Positions 1 through 10,700 of a stretch of 64,000 nucleotides of DNA are shown here, piece by piece. The stretch is from Micractinium sp. NFX-FRZ (Eukaryota > Chlorophyta > Trebouxiophyceae > Chlorellales > Chlorellaceae). The DNA lies in the NCBI GenBank assembly GCA_029339195.1, contig JAPTJF010000287.1, positions 17,250 to 81,249 on the forward strand. Reading direction: 5' to 3'. The notes beneath the pieces are model-generated. The model was given only the letters and a program-made list of their open reading frames with translations, had not been told where the DNA came from and ran no database searches. Position 1 is the first letter of the stretch; each line of letters opens with the position of its first letter. A program made the position numbers and the translations under genes.

Positions 1-3000
1 GGAGCAGCAGGAATGCGAGCAGCAAGAACAGCAGACGTGGCAGCAGGCGGCAGCAGCACCGCCGCTGGCCGGCACAGCAGCCTCGGCAGCCTCAGCCAGC
101 AGCACTCCTCGCTCAGGATACAGCAGCGCACAGCAGGCAGGTGCAGCGGCGTTCTCGGCAGCGCATGCGTCGGCGGCAGAAGATGTGGCTGCAGATGCTT
201 CCGCTGCTGCGGCCGGAGAGGCGGATGCCGCGGCCACGCTGGCTGCAGCTAACACAGAGGTCGCAGAGCTGCAGCGTGAGCACGCTCATGCGGCTGCAGC
301 GGCGCAGCAGCAGCTAGAGGCACTGCAGCAGGAGCTGGAAGGGGAGCGCCAGGTGGCAGCCTCTCTCCTGCAGCAGCTGGAGGATGCGCGGGCGGCGGCG
401 GCCGCCGCCAGTGGCGGCCTGGCAGAGGCACAGCGGCACACAGAGGAGCTATCGGCGGTGTGCCAGGCAGACAAGGCGACGCTCGAGGAGCTGGCCCAGC
501 AGCTGGCGGCTGCCAGGCTGGCGGCAGCTCAGCTGGCGGAGGAGCAGGCGGCGCACGACCGCACGTGGCAGCAGCTGCGGGCGCTGTCCGAGCAGCAGCA
601 CGACACCGCAGACCGCTCCGATCGGCTGCATGCCATGCTGGCAGAGCTGCAGGAGCAGCTGGCAGAGGAGTCGTCCGCCCGGCATGCTGCAGCCGCTGAG
701 CTGGCAGCGGAGCAGCAGCGTGCCGCCGAAGCGGATCACCAGGCAGCAGCCATTCAGCGGCAGGTGGAGGAAGAGAGCCAGGCTGCGCTAGCCGCACGTG
801 ACGCCTTCTGGCAGCAGCAGCTGGCGGAGCAGCAGGCGGCGCTGGCTGCGGCGCAGGCAGAGAGCCAGCACCTTGCAGCAGAGCGGCAGCGCATGATGGC
901 AAGCCTGCAGTCGACGGATGCAGCCGCATCTGAGGCTGTGCGGTTGGAGGGCGAGGCGCGGGCGGCCAGGCAGGAGCTTGCTGCGGAGCGTGCGCGCACA
1001 AGCCAGCTGCAGGTGCGTGTTTGAGTTTGTGTGTAGGGGGCAGCCAAGGGGGCGGGCAGAGCAAGCCGACGGGCATGAGCAAGAAGCAGTGCAGTGCAGT
1101 GGGGGAGGCGGTGAGGTTGGCAAAGCTGCCTGACGGCTTGCTGCCTTGCCTCCTTACCTGCCTGTCTACCGCTGCTGCTGCTGCTGCTCTGCAGAGCGAC
1201 GTCGTGCAGTTGCAGGCAGCACTGGAGCAGGCGCAGGCAGCCGCCCTGTCGGCAGCATCCGCCCAGAGCGGCGCCGCCGGCGACACAGAGCAGCAGCTGG
1301 CGGCGGCTCGCGGCGAGTGCATGAGGCTCCAAATGGAGGTGGATGCTTTGCAGCAGCAGCAGCAGCAGGCCGCGGCTGCCGCCAGTGGCAGCGATGCCGC
1401 CGTGACGGAGCTGCAGAACAGGTGTGGGGAGGGGCGGGGGCAGTGCTGGGGTAGCGGGGTAGCAGGGGGACGATGCTGCAGTGGTGCAGTACCACCTGCT
1501 GACACTAGCAGTCAGCCCTTTGCCACACGAGGTGCCTGTCTGTTGTGTGGCATCAAGGTTCAGGCTGTCAGAGCTGGAGGCTGCGCTGGCTGCCTGGTGC
1601 CTTTGCCTCGCCTGCCTGCTTACCGTCCAGGAAGCGCGGCATACACTGTTGTTGTTGCAATCGCACGTTTCCTTGCTCAACAAAATCCCCCGCCGTGTCC
1701 CCTCCTCACCCCGGTTGCAGGCTGTCGGATTTGGAGGCGGCGCTGGCGGCCGCTGACGCCGACCGTGCTTCGCAGCGGCAGCAACTGGCGCGGCTGAAGC
1801 AGCAGATGTTGAACGAGCAGGACGATGAGGAGGACAAAATCAGGTGGGGAGAGTGGCAGGGGTTGGGATGTGGCAGCAGGGGGTGGGGGCAGGCTGAAAG
1901 GCAGGTGGAGGAGGGTGCACGCTGTGGCAAGGGCTGCCTATCTGGCAGTTGCTCTTTGGCGCTCCCACCCTCGGGTGCTTGCCGTTGGGTGCCACCTGCC
2001 CTCTCGGCGCCCGCCCGCCAGCTTTCCCATCGCTTTATCACGACTTTTCCGTCCCCTGTCGTTCCCTGGCCCCACAGGTGGCGTGTGGAGGCAGAGGTGA
2101 AGATGGAGCTTGAGAAGCTGCGTGCCAACGGGGGGCTGGCAGACGCGGCCGCCCTAGGTGGCGCCAGCGGGGCACGCATCAGCGAGGAGCTCAGCGCAGC
2201 GCGGGCACGCTGTGACGCGCTGGAGGGGGATGTTGCCAAGTGGGAGGCGGCGCTGGCGGCGCGGGATTCCGAGCTGCAAAACCTGCAGCGCGCGCTGGGT
2301 GAGTGCCTGGGGTTTGGGCGGCGGTTCGGTGAGTGCAGAGTACAGATGGGATAGGTAGGAATTGGGCCCAAACTTGTGGGGGTGACTTGCATGTGCAGCG
2401 TGCGCTGTGAGAGCGCCGCAGGAGGTTGGCGTGCGGGCGTGCCCGAAGGCAGGCAAACTGGCCGCCGCCGGGCGGCTGCCCTTGATCCCCATCCGACTCT
2501 CGCCCTTTACCCCCGCCACCCAACAACCCGCACGTTCCTGCCCACCCTCACCGCCTCCCGCTGCAGGCGAGCTGTCCTACGAGAGCGACGCCGCCGAGCG
2601 GCTGCGCTCCGAGCTGCGGGCCATGCAGGCGGAGGCGCACTCCTTGAGGAACGAGCTGGATGCCGCCAAGCTGCAGCACATGCGGCTGCAGGAGGCAGCT
2701 GGCGCGGCCGAGGCGTCGGCGGCGGAGGCGGCGGCGCAGCTCGAGGCGCAGCGCCAGGGGGAGGGCGTGCTGCAGGTGAATGGGGGGGGGGCCAACGGGG
2801 GGCAGGCGGGCGGTGGCTGGCCAAGCCGGTGGTGCTGCTGTGGTGGCGCTCCAAGGCCGGCATGCATGTCATGCTCTTGCACGCGCCTTAGCTGCCCCCC
2901 TGCATGTCATGCTCTTGCACGCGCCTTAGCTGCCCCCCTGCATGTCNNNNNNNNNNNNNNNNNNNATGTCATGCTCTTGCACGCGCCTTAGCTGCCCCCC

Positions 3001-3922
3001 TGCATGTCATGCTCTTGCACGCGCCTTAGCTGCCCCCCTGCATGTCATGCTCTTGCACGCGCCTTAGCTGCCCCCCTGCACCCACTCTTCCTCACTGCCC
3101 CCTGTCCCCTGGCCCTCTCCTGTGCTCAGGCCGAAGCGCTGTCGTTGCGCCGCGCGCTGGCGGAGGCCCAGCGCAAGCTGCACGCGCTGTCCACCGACAC
3201 GGGTTCCATGATTGACCGGAGGATCGTGGTCAAGATGCTCATCACCTACTTTGAAAAGGACTACAGCGGTGAGGAGGGGCATGAGTTGACTTGCTTTCGT
3301 TGCTTGGTTTTGTACTTGAATTGCGTGGGTTGCTTGGCTTCTTGGGTGGGTGGGTGGGTGAATCGGTGGGTAGGCTAGTCGCTGCAGAGACAGACAAGTC
3401 CAACCTTGCCCCAGAGTCTGCCACACTCTGCCTACCCCAGCCGCCAAGCTCCGTACACCCGCCACACCCTCACGCCACTTTCCACCCGCCACCCTCCTTG
3501 CCACCCCTGCAGGCGAGGTGCTGGACCTGATGGGCAGCATGCTGGGCTTCACCCCCGAGGACAAGGCCAAGATTGGGGAGAGCCGGCGGCGGCAGGGCTG
3601 GCGAGACATCTCCCTCGCCTCCGACGTCACCCTGCAGGGCGGCGCCTCCGGCGCCGGCACCAAGCAGTCCCTGACAGACAGCTGGGTCGACTTCTTGCAG
3701 CAGCAGATCGAGGCAGATGCAGCGGCGGGCGGCGCCGGCAGCAGCAGCAGCAGCGGGGGCGGCAGCCTGGCAGTCAACGGCGGCGGCAGCAGGGCGGCAG
3801 CGCCGCAGACGGCAAGCTTTTTTCCGGCAGCAGCACCGCAGATGGCAAGCTTTCTTCCGGCAGCAGCGCCGCCGACGGCAAGCTTTCTTCCGGCGGCGGC
3901 AGCAGGGCCGCCGGTGGTGTGA
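1..3922 (+). CDS. GRIP/GDAP1-type golgin, 5' partial
   Basis: Long coiled-coil golgin, expected to tether vesicles at the trans-Golgi. The gene starts before the window. Exons by phase: <2-1012, 1195-1421, 1721-1843, 2078-2298, 2567-2775, 3130-3268, 3513-3922, giving 779 visible residues. Nearly all of it is Ala/Gln/Glu/Leu heptad coiled coil. The C-terminal part carries the GRIP-like ARF-binding module (IDRRIVVKMLITYFEKDY, then EVLDLMGSMLGF, then SWVDFL), an arrangement I know from plant GDAP1/golgin candidate 3-4 proteins (family knowledge). The tail after it holds three 11-residue repeats of the type TASFLPAAAPP. Intron 5 contains a 38-bp tandem repeat and the assembly gap. Intron 2 contains a ghost copy of the exon 3 head. 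Family assignment is firm; the partner GTPase is inferred. Confidence 0.85.
1564..1592 (+). repeat. ghost copy of golgin exon 3 head in intron 2
   Basis: A CAG followed by about 29 nt matches the acceptor and start of the real exon 3 (1721) with roughly five mismatches by eye. It lies 157 nt upstream. The AG acceptor is retained. Confidence 0.7.
2864..3077. repeat. 38-bp tandem repeat in golgin intron 5
   Basis: Five visible near-perfect copies of a 38-bp unit (units at 2864, 2902, 2964, 3002 and 3040, plus a partial at 2940) are interrupted by the N run. True copy number is unknown because the assembly breaks here. Confidence 0.95.
2947..2965. other. assembly gap (19 N)
   Basis: Run of N inside the 38-bp tandem repeat. 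It is intronic, so no coding sequence is lost. Confidence 1.
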
Positions 3923-4230
3923 GCGTAGCTTGCGCAGCGCGCACAGCATCCCTTGGCGTGCCGGCACACCCTCTTCACTTCACTCTCGTGCTTGCTTCCT
4001 TTGATTCGATGACACTTGAGAAACCCCCTGAACTGACCAGCACTTGGCACCCTGTACCATCAGCACCCGCACGGTGCTTGTAATAGGTAGCGTTGAGTCA
4101 CTGTCTGGGGGTGTAACCCACTGCCTCCTCCTCTCCCTCACACGCCCCTGTGCATCCGTCAGAAGAGTGCACTACAAGATTGAACATTGTTGAACATAGG
4201 GGACAACAGCAGCAGAGGGGGCCGTCCACC
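3923..4230. other. convergent 3' intergenic region
   Basis: Separates the golgin and OS9 stop codons. It holds the 3' UTRs and two TGTAA words on the plus strand (4079-4083, 4112-4116). No ORF of substance. Confidence 0.8.
4079..4083 (+). terminator. poly(A) signal TGTAA (golgin)
   Basis: TGTAA is the usual chlorophyte poly(A) signal. This one is about 157 nt past the golgin stop. Confidence 0.6.
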
Positions 4231-6318
4231 TCATACATACCGGTCATCTTCCTCCCCCAGGGATTGAAGGTATTCTGAGTCAGTGAACTCCTCTGCCTCC
4301 TCCTCTCCCCCATAGCCGTTGCCGTCTGCCAGGCTGGTCAGCAGTGCATCCTCATCGTTGTCATCATCAGCTGCTGTCCCTGCCGTCTCCCACTCATCGC
4401 CCGTCACACCGTCGCCACCCCCTCCGCCACCCGCTCCGCACGTGCCCGCCTCCGCACTGCACTGCCCTGCCGCGCCAGGACCGTCGCTGCCGCCGCCGTC
4501 GCTGCCGCCACCGCCGCTACTGCCTGCCCCATCCTCTGCCAGCGGGTGGCAGCGTATGGCCGTGGCCGCCTGCGGCTGCTCCTGGAACGCGGCGTGCTTG
4601 CACAGCCGGGGGGTGGAGATCGTGATGATGTACCGGCAGCTGGACGGCTCCTGGATGGAAGCCAGCCGGGTGCCCGCCCCGTCAGCGCCACATGTGAACC
4701 GCACCTCAGCCTGCCGGGGCTCCCCCGTGAGCTCGCACGTGTCCCCGCCGCTGTACATCTGCGCAACATACCGCATGCCACCAGACACATCAGTGGTGTC
4801 CACCTGTGGGGGGGTAAGATTGGCAATGGTAAAAGGTCAGAGAGGCGGTGGGAGTCGAGGGGGGGACATGTGACGGGTCGTGCAGCGTGCACGGCAGCAC
4901 ATGTGCCGAAGGCAGCGCCGCAACACAAACCCGCCCATCCGTGTCCTGGGGCTGCACAGCGTCGGCAGATGGTTGCAGTCTAGCGCGCACACCTGTATTG
5001 CGTCCTCGTCCTGCGGCTGCTCCAGCTCATCGTACACTCCCAGCAAGTACTCTGCCTCCACCGTCTCCCCCGACTTGTGGTACTGCCGCACGTGCTTGCC
5101 GTAGCACACCTCGTAGCTCCACCAGTCCTCGTACTGATAGTAGCAGTGCTCGGCTGCGGGAGGGGAAGGAAGGGGACTACATGTGAGTGTATGCTTCGAT
5201 GCAGCACACTAGGGCCTGGCCAGTGCCTGTGATGAGCATAGCAGTGCTCTGCTGCGGGCGGGAAAGGTGGCTGGTTACTGGAGCACTGGCGTAAGTAAAT
5301 CCACTAGTCCTCAGAAGAAATGGCAAGGCCAGCAGCAGCACCCCGTGCAGCACAGCCCCAATCAGCAGCCGTAGGTGCAGCAGCAGCAGCAGCAGCAGAG
5401 GCAGCGGCGGCACGGCAGCAGCAGCTGCAGCCTGGCACGTGCAGCAGCAGCGGCAGCACCCGCGACTCACACAGCGCCTCCAGCAGCTCTGTTGGCTTCT
5501 TCTGCGCTGCCAGGGAGCCCTGCGACGCCTGCACAGGGCAGGGCAGGGACAGGGCGGGTGCTCATGGAGGGGCAGCAGCAGGCCGGGAGAGGTTGAGTGG
5601 CGAGGAAGGGCAGGAGCAGGCCGAGGGAGACGGTCAGCCAGGAAGGGCAGCAGGGTGTGCACACCAGCTGGCCGCAGCAGGGCTGGGGCTCCGTGGCAGG
5701 CAGGAAGCCCCAGGGCATGCAGGTCGGGCCTGCCGTGCTGCTGGTTTCTGCTGCAGCAAAGAGCAGCACCGGGCGGAGCGCCATAGGCAAGCTTGATGTT
5801 GCAGGCAGCAGGCCGCTCCCACCGTGGTGATGCTAGTGCGGGTGGCGCCGGCGCCACTGCCGTCCCTGCTGCGGCTGCCTGCATCGGTGCTGCCTTGTGC
5901 TGGCGGCAGGAAGCAGCGGTAGCGTGTGCCGTTGGCGCTGCGCATCAGCAGCGTGCGGTGCGGCCCCGAGGGGGGCTCCTCTGCAGCAGGAGGCAGGCGG
6001 GCAGGCAGCACGGGCGGTGAACCGGTGGGCGGTGGTGGCGGTAGTGCTGCAGCACTGGCACAGGGCTCGCTGTGCGGTGTCGAGCTTTCCACGGTCTCTC
6101 CGGCAGCATTCACGGCGCTGTGCAGACAGCAGAGGCAGGCACGAGGCCAGGCACCCGAGAAAAAGAGGCTGCTCACCTGCAGTGCTCGACGAAAAGCCCA
6201 GCACGTAGGGGTTCACTTCATCTCCATCTGTAAATTTTGGAAGCAGCGGCGCAGCTCCGCAGGCCACGAGGAGGCAGGAGCCAAGCAGGACGACCCGCAG
6301 CAGCCTGAGGCCGCCCAT
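4231..6318 (-). CDS. OS9: OS9 ER lectin of ERAD
   Basis: ER-luminal lectin expected to read trimmed mannose glycans on misfolded proteins and pass them to the HRD1-SEL1L/HRD3 ligase. Exons (minus): 6177-6318, 5823-6097, 5471-5528, 4993-5153, 4231-4803; about 402 aa. A hydrophobic signal peptide (MGGLRLLRVVLLGSCLLVACG) starts at 6318. The MRH domain follows: EHC, DWWSYEVCYGKHVRQYH, DTCELTG, VRFTC, EPSSCRY, RLC. All six MRH cysteines are present, as are the sugar-contact W-W, Q, R, E and Y seen in OS-9. After the domain comes an acidic Gly/Ser-rich tail with no HDEL. The 5' border of exon 2 is the weakest junction (6097 is the phase-compatible AG; a better-looking AG at 6118 breaks frame). Confidence 0.9.
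5236..5267 (-). repeat. ghost copy of OS9 exon 4 acceptor and head
   Basis: On the minus strand, CCCGCAG plus an exon-like AGAGCACTGCTA start at 5251 repeats the real junction at 5153, 98 nt further upstream in intron 3. The AG is retained. Confidence 0.7.
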
Positions 6319-6551
6319 CGCCCCCACTGCTGCTGATCTACTGATCGCAATGCAATCGGCGTTGAATGCGCAGGAGTCGAGGGCTTCCTCTCCTGCCATG
6401 TCACGCAGCATGCCAGCGCGCGCGAGGAATGAGAACACCACCGCCTGGGTGCGCTTGCAGCCACGCATTCTGCTGTCAACGCACCACATACTTGTTTCCC
6501 GCCCTCCCGCCATCTACCGGGTGCTCCTGAGTGTGCAGTGCAGCAGCCCCA
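6319..6551. promoter_or_regulatory. divergent promoter region OS9/HCF244
   Basis: Only 233 bp separate the two start codons on opposite strands, so the promoters must overlap or be shared. No TATA box is obvious. Inference from gene layout. Confidence 0.5.
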
Positions 6552-9500
6552 ATGGCCACGCTTGCAGCCGCAGCCGTGCGTTGCACGGCGCCAGCCAGCA
6601 GCAGCAGGCAGTGCTCGGCGGTGCCCACCAGCAGCAGCCGTGTGGCGCAGCGGCCAGTGGAGCGGCACAGCAGCAGGGCGGCTGCCGATCGTGGTGCGTC
6701 TGGCACGCGCATTGTGGCCTTACCGGGCGTTGTGAGGCAGGAGGAGGTATTTCAGGGGCGTCGCTCCCTCGCCTGTGGTTGATATGTGGGTGGGCTCCGC
6801 CTGCTGCTGCTGCGGCAGCGGCGGGCGGCGGCAACACCCGCTCGCTCGCTCAGGCCCCCGCTGTGTTGCGGCCTCTCACCTGCAAGCCAACGAGACCCTC
6901 AAACGGTACATCACCCACAGCCCTCCCCGCAATGCTGCCGCCCCTGTTCGCCCCGCAGGCAGCGCCCGCCGCGCCGCGCCGCGCTGCGCCGCCGCGTCGG
7001 GCGATGCTCCCAAGTCCATGGGTGGCACCCCCGTGCCCGGCAACGCCATCCTGGTTGTGGGTGCCACCGGCACGCTGGGCCGCCAGGTCGTGCGGCGCGC
7101 CCTGGATGAGGGCTACGAGGTCCGCTGCATCGTGCGGCCCCGCCTCTCCCCGGCAGACTTCCTGCGCGACTGGGGCGCCACCACGGTGCAGGCCGACCTC
7201 ACAGACCCCTCCAGCATCCCCGCCGCCCTGGTGGGCGTGTCAACCGTCATCGACTGCGCCACCGCACGCCCGGAGGAGTCCACCGACAAGGTGGGTGGGG
7301 GGAGAGAGGCATGGATGGGTTTGGGAGGGAGAGCAGGGCGGGGGGCTGGGGAAGGCAAGAGGGGAGAGGGGTAGGGGAAGGCGGGTGTACAGGGGACCGG
7401 CGACTAGGGGCAATGCCAAAGGCACCGTTGGGTGCTGCCTGTGGTGGTGCTGGCTGTGATGCATGCTGTGGTGCCCTGTGCCGCTCCCTTCACCTCCACA
7501 CTGCTGCGCCCTGCCGCCTGGCAGCTGGTGGATTCTGCACCACACCGCTCCCCCCATGCTCCTCGCCCGTTGTTGCCACAACCTGCCCGCCTGGCTGCCG
7601 CCTGCTGCAGATTGACTGGGAGGGCAAGGTGGCCCTGATCCAGAGCGCCCAGGCCATGGGCATCCAGCGGTGAGCGGGGCAGGCCATGCAGCCCGGAGGG
7701 CAAGCGCTCGGAGGCGTTGAGAGCGGGGGGCAGAGCAGAGTGTGCAGCAGGGGCGGAGGCACAGGCAATGGGCGTGATTCCAGCGGTGAGGCCTCAGGGA
7801 GGCCAGGGGGCAGGCCAGCATGACACAGCCGCAGGGCAGGCCAGCCTGAATCAGCAGGTGCAGAGAAGGACGCCCGGTGGTGGCAGGCCAGCAGGGACAG
7901 GGGCTCAAGGCACCCGCTCAGCTCCGCCCCTCACTGCCCTCAACACGCACACACTTCCCACATGTGCGCCTTCCCAAGGCAGTTCGCACTCTGACCTCAC
8001 TAAACCACCTGCTTGCCTCCCTGCTTGCAGCTACATCTTCTGCTCCATCCTGCACTGCGACAAGCACCCCGAGGTGCCGCTGATGAACATCAAGCACTGC
8101 ACCGAGCAGTTCCTGGCCGCCTCGGGCCTCAACTTCACCGTCTTCCGCCTGTGCGGCTTCATGCAGGCAAGGCAGGGGAGGGGGTGCAATGGGCATACTG
8201 CCCGACCACTGCTGCTGCCGCTGCTGCTGCTGTCTGTCCGTGCATCGTGCTGCCTTTGGCGCTCACGTTGCCGTAGGGCCGCTGCCGCTGCCGCTGTGCT
8301 GCTCACCCTTCCCTTGTGGCTTTCTGGCTGCTATGTTTCTCATATATCCTCACATCTGTCCCTCTCCCACTGCAGGCCATCATCGGCAACTATGCTGTGC
8401 CTATCCTGGAGGAGAAGGTGGTGTGGGGCACCACCGACCAGACGCGCACCGCGTACATGGACACGCAGGTGTGTGCGGGGTGGCGGGTGCTGTGTCACAA
8501 TACAGGAGCATGTGGTGCATGCTCATCTTTGCCTCCTGCCGGTTCTGCGGCTCAGGGCTGTGTACGTTGTGGCGGGCGCTGCGGCAGGAGGCAGGCGCGC
8601 ACGCGAGCGCTGCTAGCCACCCTTGAGCAGCCCTGCCTGCCTGCCCCAACCTCCCCCGCCAAGCCTTGCACATGCCCACCCCCACCCACCCACCCACCCA
8701 CCCACCGAACCACACACCCGGCCTGCTGCAGGACGTCGCCCGCATGATTATGGCTGCCCTGCGCACCGACGCGGCCATTGGCCGCACGCTGCCCCTGTCT
8801 GGCCCCCAGGCCTACTCCAACGACCAAGTCATCGCCCTGTGCGAGCAGCTGGCCGACTGCGATGCCGAGGTCAGCAACATCCCTGTCTGGCTGCTCAAGG
8901 GCACCCGCGGCTTCCTGCGCTCCTTCCAGTGGGCCACCGACGCCGCCGACCGCCTGGCGTTTGCAGAGGTGCTCTCCTCAAACGAGTCCTTCTCGGCGGA
9001 CATGACGGAGACGTACAAGGTGGGCGCAGGCTGAGGCGAGGCAGTACCACAGCATGCACAGCATGCGCAGCAGGGTGCCGTCCTTCTGCTTTCGGCAGAC
9101 GTGACGGGGACTGCACGGTGGGCGGCTGGGGGGTGCGGCCGGCCGGGCAGCATTGGCCGACAGTGTCGCCGCAGTGTTGCGAGAGCGAGTCGATAGGGGG
9201 AGACAGGGGCGATTGCGGGATGCAGCAGCATGCGCAGCAGGGTGGGGTCCTTCACCAAGCCGTTCTGCTCTGACAGCAGGGGTTGCTAGTACAGGGCAAG
9301 CCAGCGGGGGCGGCCCACAAGCAAGGGGAGGAGATTTGTGCAGCCCAAGCGCCATGCTCTTTGCCTGGACAGCACACCTAAACAAGTGGCCCCGCCCCTC
9401 TGCCGCCCCGCTGCAGGTGCTGGGTGTGGACCCCGCCTCTGTGACCACCCTGGAGGTGTACCTCAAGGTGAGGGGGTGGCTAGAACAGTTTATTGATGTG

Positions 9501-9980
9501 AAGGCACATTGATTTGGGCACGTGGGTGTGGCAGCTTCGGCATTGCCCCCGCCTGACGGCCGCCCCGTTGCCTGCCTCTTTGCCGGTGCTGCCTCCAGGT
9601 CTGCTACTCTACTGCCTTTTCAAAGGAACAGCCGTGGCTCGTACTTGTGCATTGGCTGTGCCGCGCCTGCTCATAAACGTACACTCTCTTCCTCCTACAC
9701 CCTCACGCGAGCTGTTGCAGGAGTACTTCACGGCAATCCTGAAGAAGCTCAAGGACGTGGGGGCGTCCTCCAAGCAGGTAGGGCGTGTGGTGACTCGAGG
9801 TGTGCATGGAGGCTTTGAAAGCTTGAGTTTGGTGGGAATGTGCATGTGCAAGGAGGCCCCCAGCAGCGTCTGCGGGCGGCAGCCGCCACCTGCCGGCCCG
9901 CTCCCCGCCCCCGAAGCTCATTCGCTCCCCTCTCTGCCGCCGTTCTTCTGCCCTCCCAACAGACGAACTTCTACATCTAA
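6552..9980 (+). CDS. HCF244: HCF244/Ycf39-type PSII assembly factor (atypical SDR)
   Basis: Chloroplast NAD(P)-fold protein that helps D1 (psbA) synthesis and PSII reaction-centre assembly in plants and cyanobacteria. Exons: 6552-6693, 6959-7290, 7611-7669, 8031-8166, 8376-8468, 8732-9019, 9417-9467, 9721-9777, 9963-9980; 391 aa, close to the plant protein. The first 60 residues are a Ser/Ala/Arg-rich transit peptide. The Rossmann motif is GATGTLGRQ. Family signatures are FRLCGFMQ, then YAVPILEEKVVWGT, then RTAYMDTQDVARM. The intron after 8166 is GC-AG (CAG/GCAAGG), required by frame. Exon 1's donor (6693) is the phase-compatible choice and less certain. Intron 6 carries a ghost copy of the exon 6 tail. 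Confidence 0.93.
9086..9118 (+). repeat. ghost copy of HCF244 exon 6 tail and donor
   Basis: The sequence around TCGGCAGACGTGACGGGGAC, ending in a GTGGGCG donor at 9119, parallels the real exon 6 end and donor at 9020. Offset is 99 nt. GT is retained. Confidence 0.65.
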
Positions 9981-10700
9981 ACTATCGTGGAAGACAAGAG
10001 AAGACATGCTGGGCGATGCTAGCAAAGATGCATGGCCTTCAGATGCACGCCGACTTGACCCGCCGCAGCCGCCCTTCCTCCGACGGTCTGCCGCCAAGGA
10101 TGCGGCTGCTCAGCTCAGTCGGCAAGGCCACGCCCATTCGTGCGCATGCCCTTCCTCTCCTTTGAGCCACATTCTTGGCCATTCAAGCCACCACGCCGCC
10201 ACGCCACTGCAACACACATTTGGTTTGTCTGCGCAGCCGCCCGCGGGGCGGCCTGCCGCCTGATTTTATCTTTCTCTCCCTGCCCCCGTCCCCCCGCCCC
10301 TTGGCCCTCCCTTTTTTTAATGTACACGGTGCCTCCCCCGCTCGAGAAGAGAACTGCTCTGCTCCCTGCTCCTCTGTTTGACGCTCCCACCGCACACAAC
10401 TCCCCACTATGTGCCCCCACACAATTTTTGGCCTTCTGCTCCGCTTCCCTTCCCCGATTTAACGCATTTCAGCTCCCTAACACACCGTCAGTGGTGGCAA
10501 ACAGGCGCCTGGTGCCTCGAAGCAGCATAAGGCATGGGTCAACTCGAGTGCTGACGAGCAGATGGGGTGCTGGCCCACAGATGCTGCGCATGGTGCCGGG
10601 GCGAAGATGCTGCCACCTTGGGCATCTTGAACATCAGGTTCTGTTGAAGGCGGCCGGCACATTTGCAATCGTCTTTCGTTTCTTGCAAGCGTCTGCAGCC
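9981..10700 (+). other. intergenic, 3' UTR then promoter
   Basis: A 720-bp stretch between same-strand genes. I see no exon with family similarity, no TGTAA and no repeat. An open frame runs into the next start from about 10140 but lacks an ATG with coding character before 10701. Confidence 0.6.

Noticed and set aside
249..1505. 418-codon minus-strand open frame under the golgin
   Set aside because: Shadow frame of the coiled-coil exon; it crosses an intron and has only low-complexity composition.
2864..3077. CRISPR-like regular repeats
   Set aside because: Contiguous tandem units without unique spacers, inside an intron of a eukaryotic gene.
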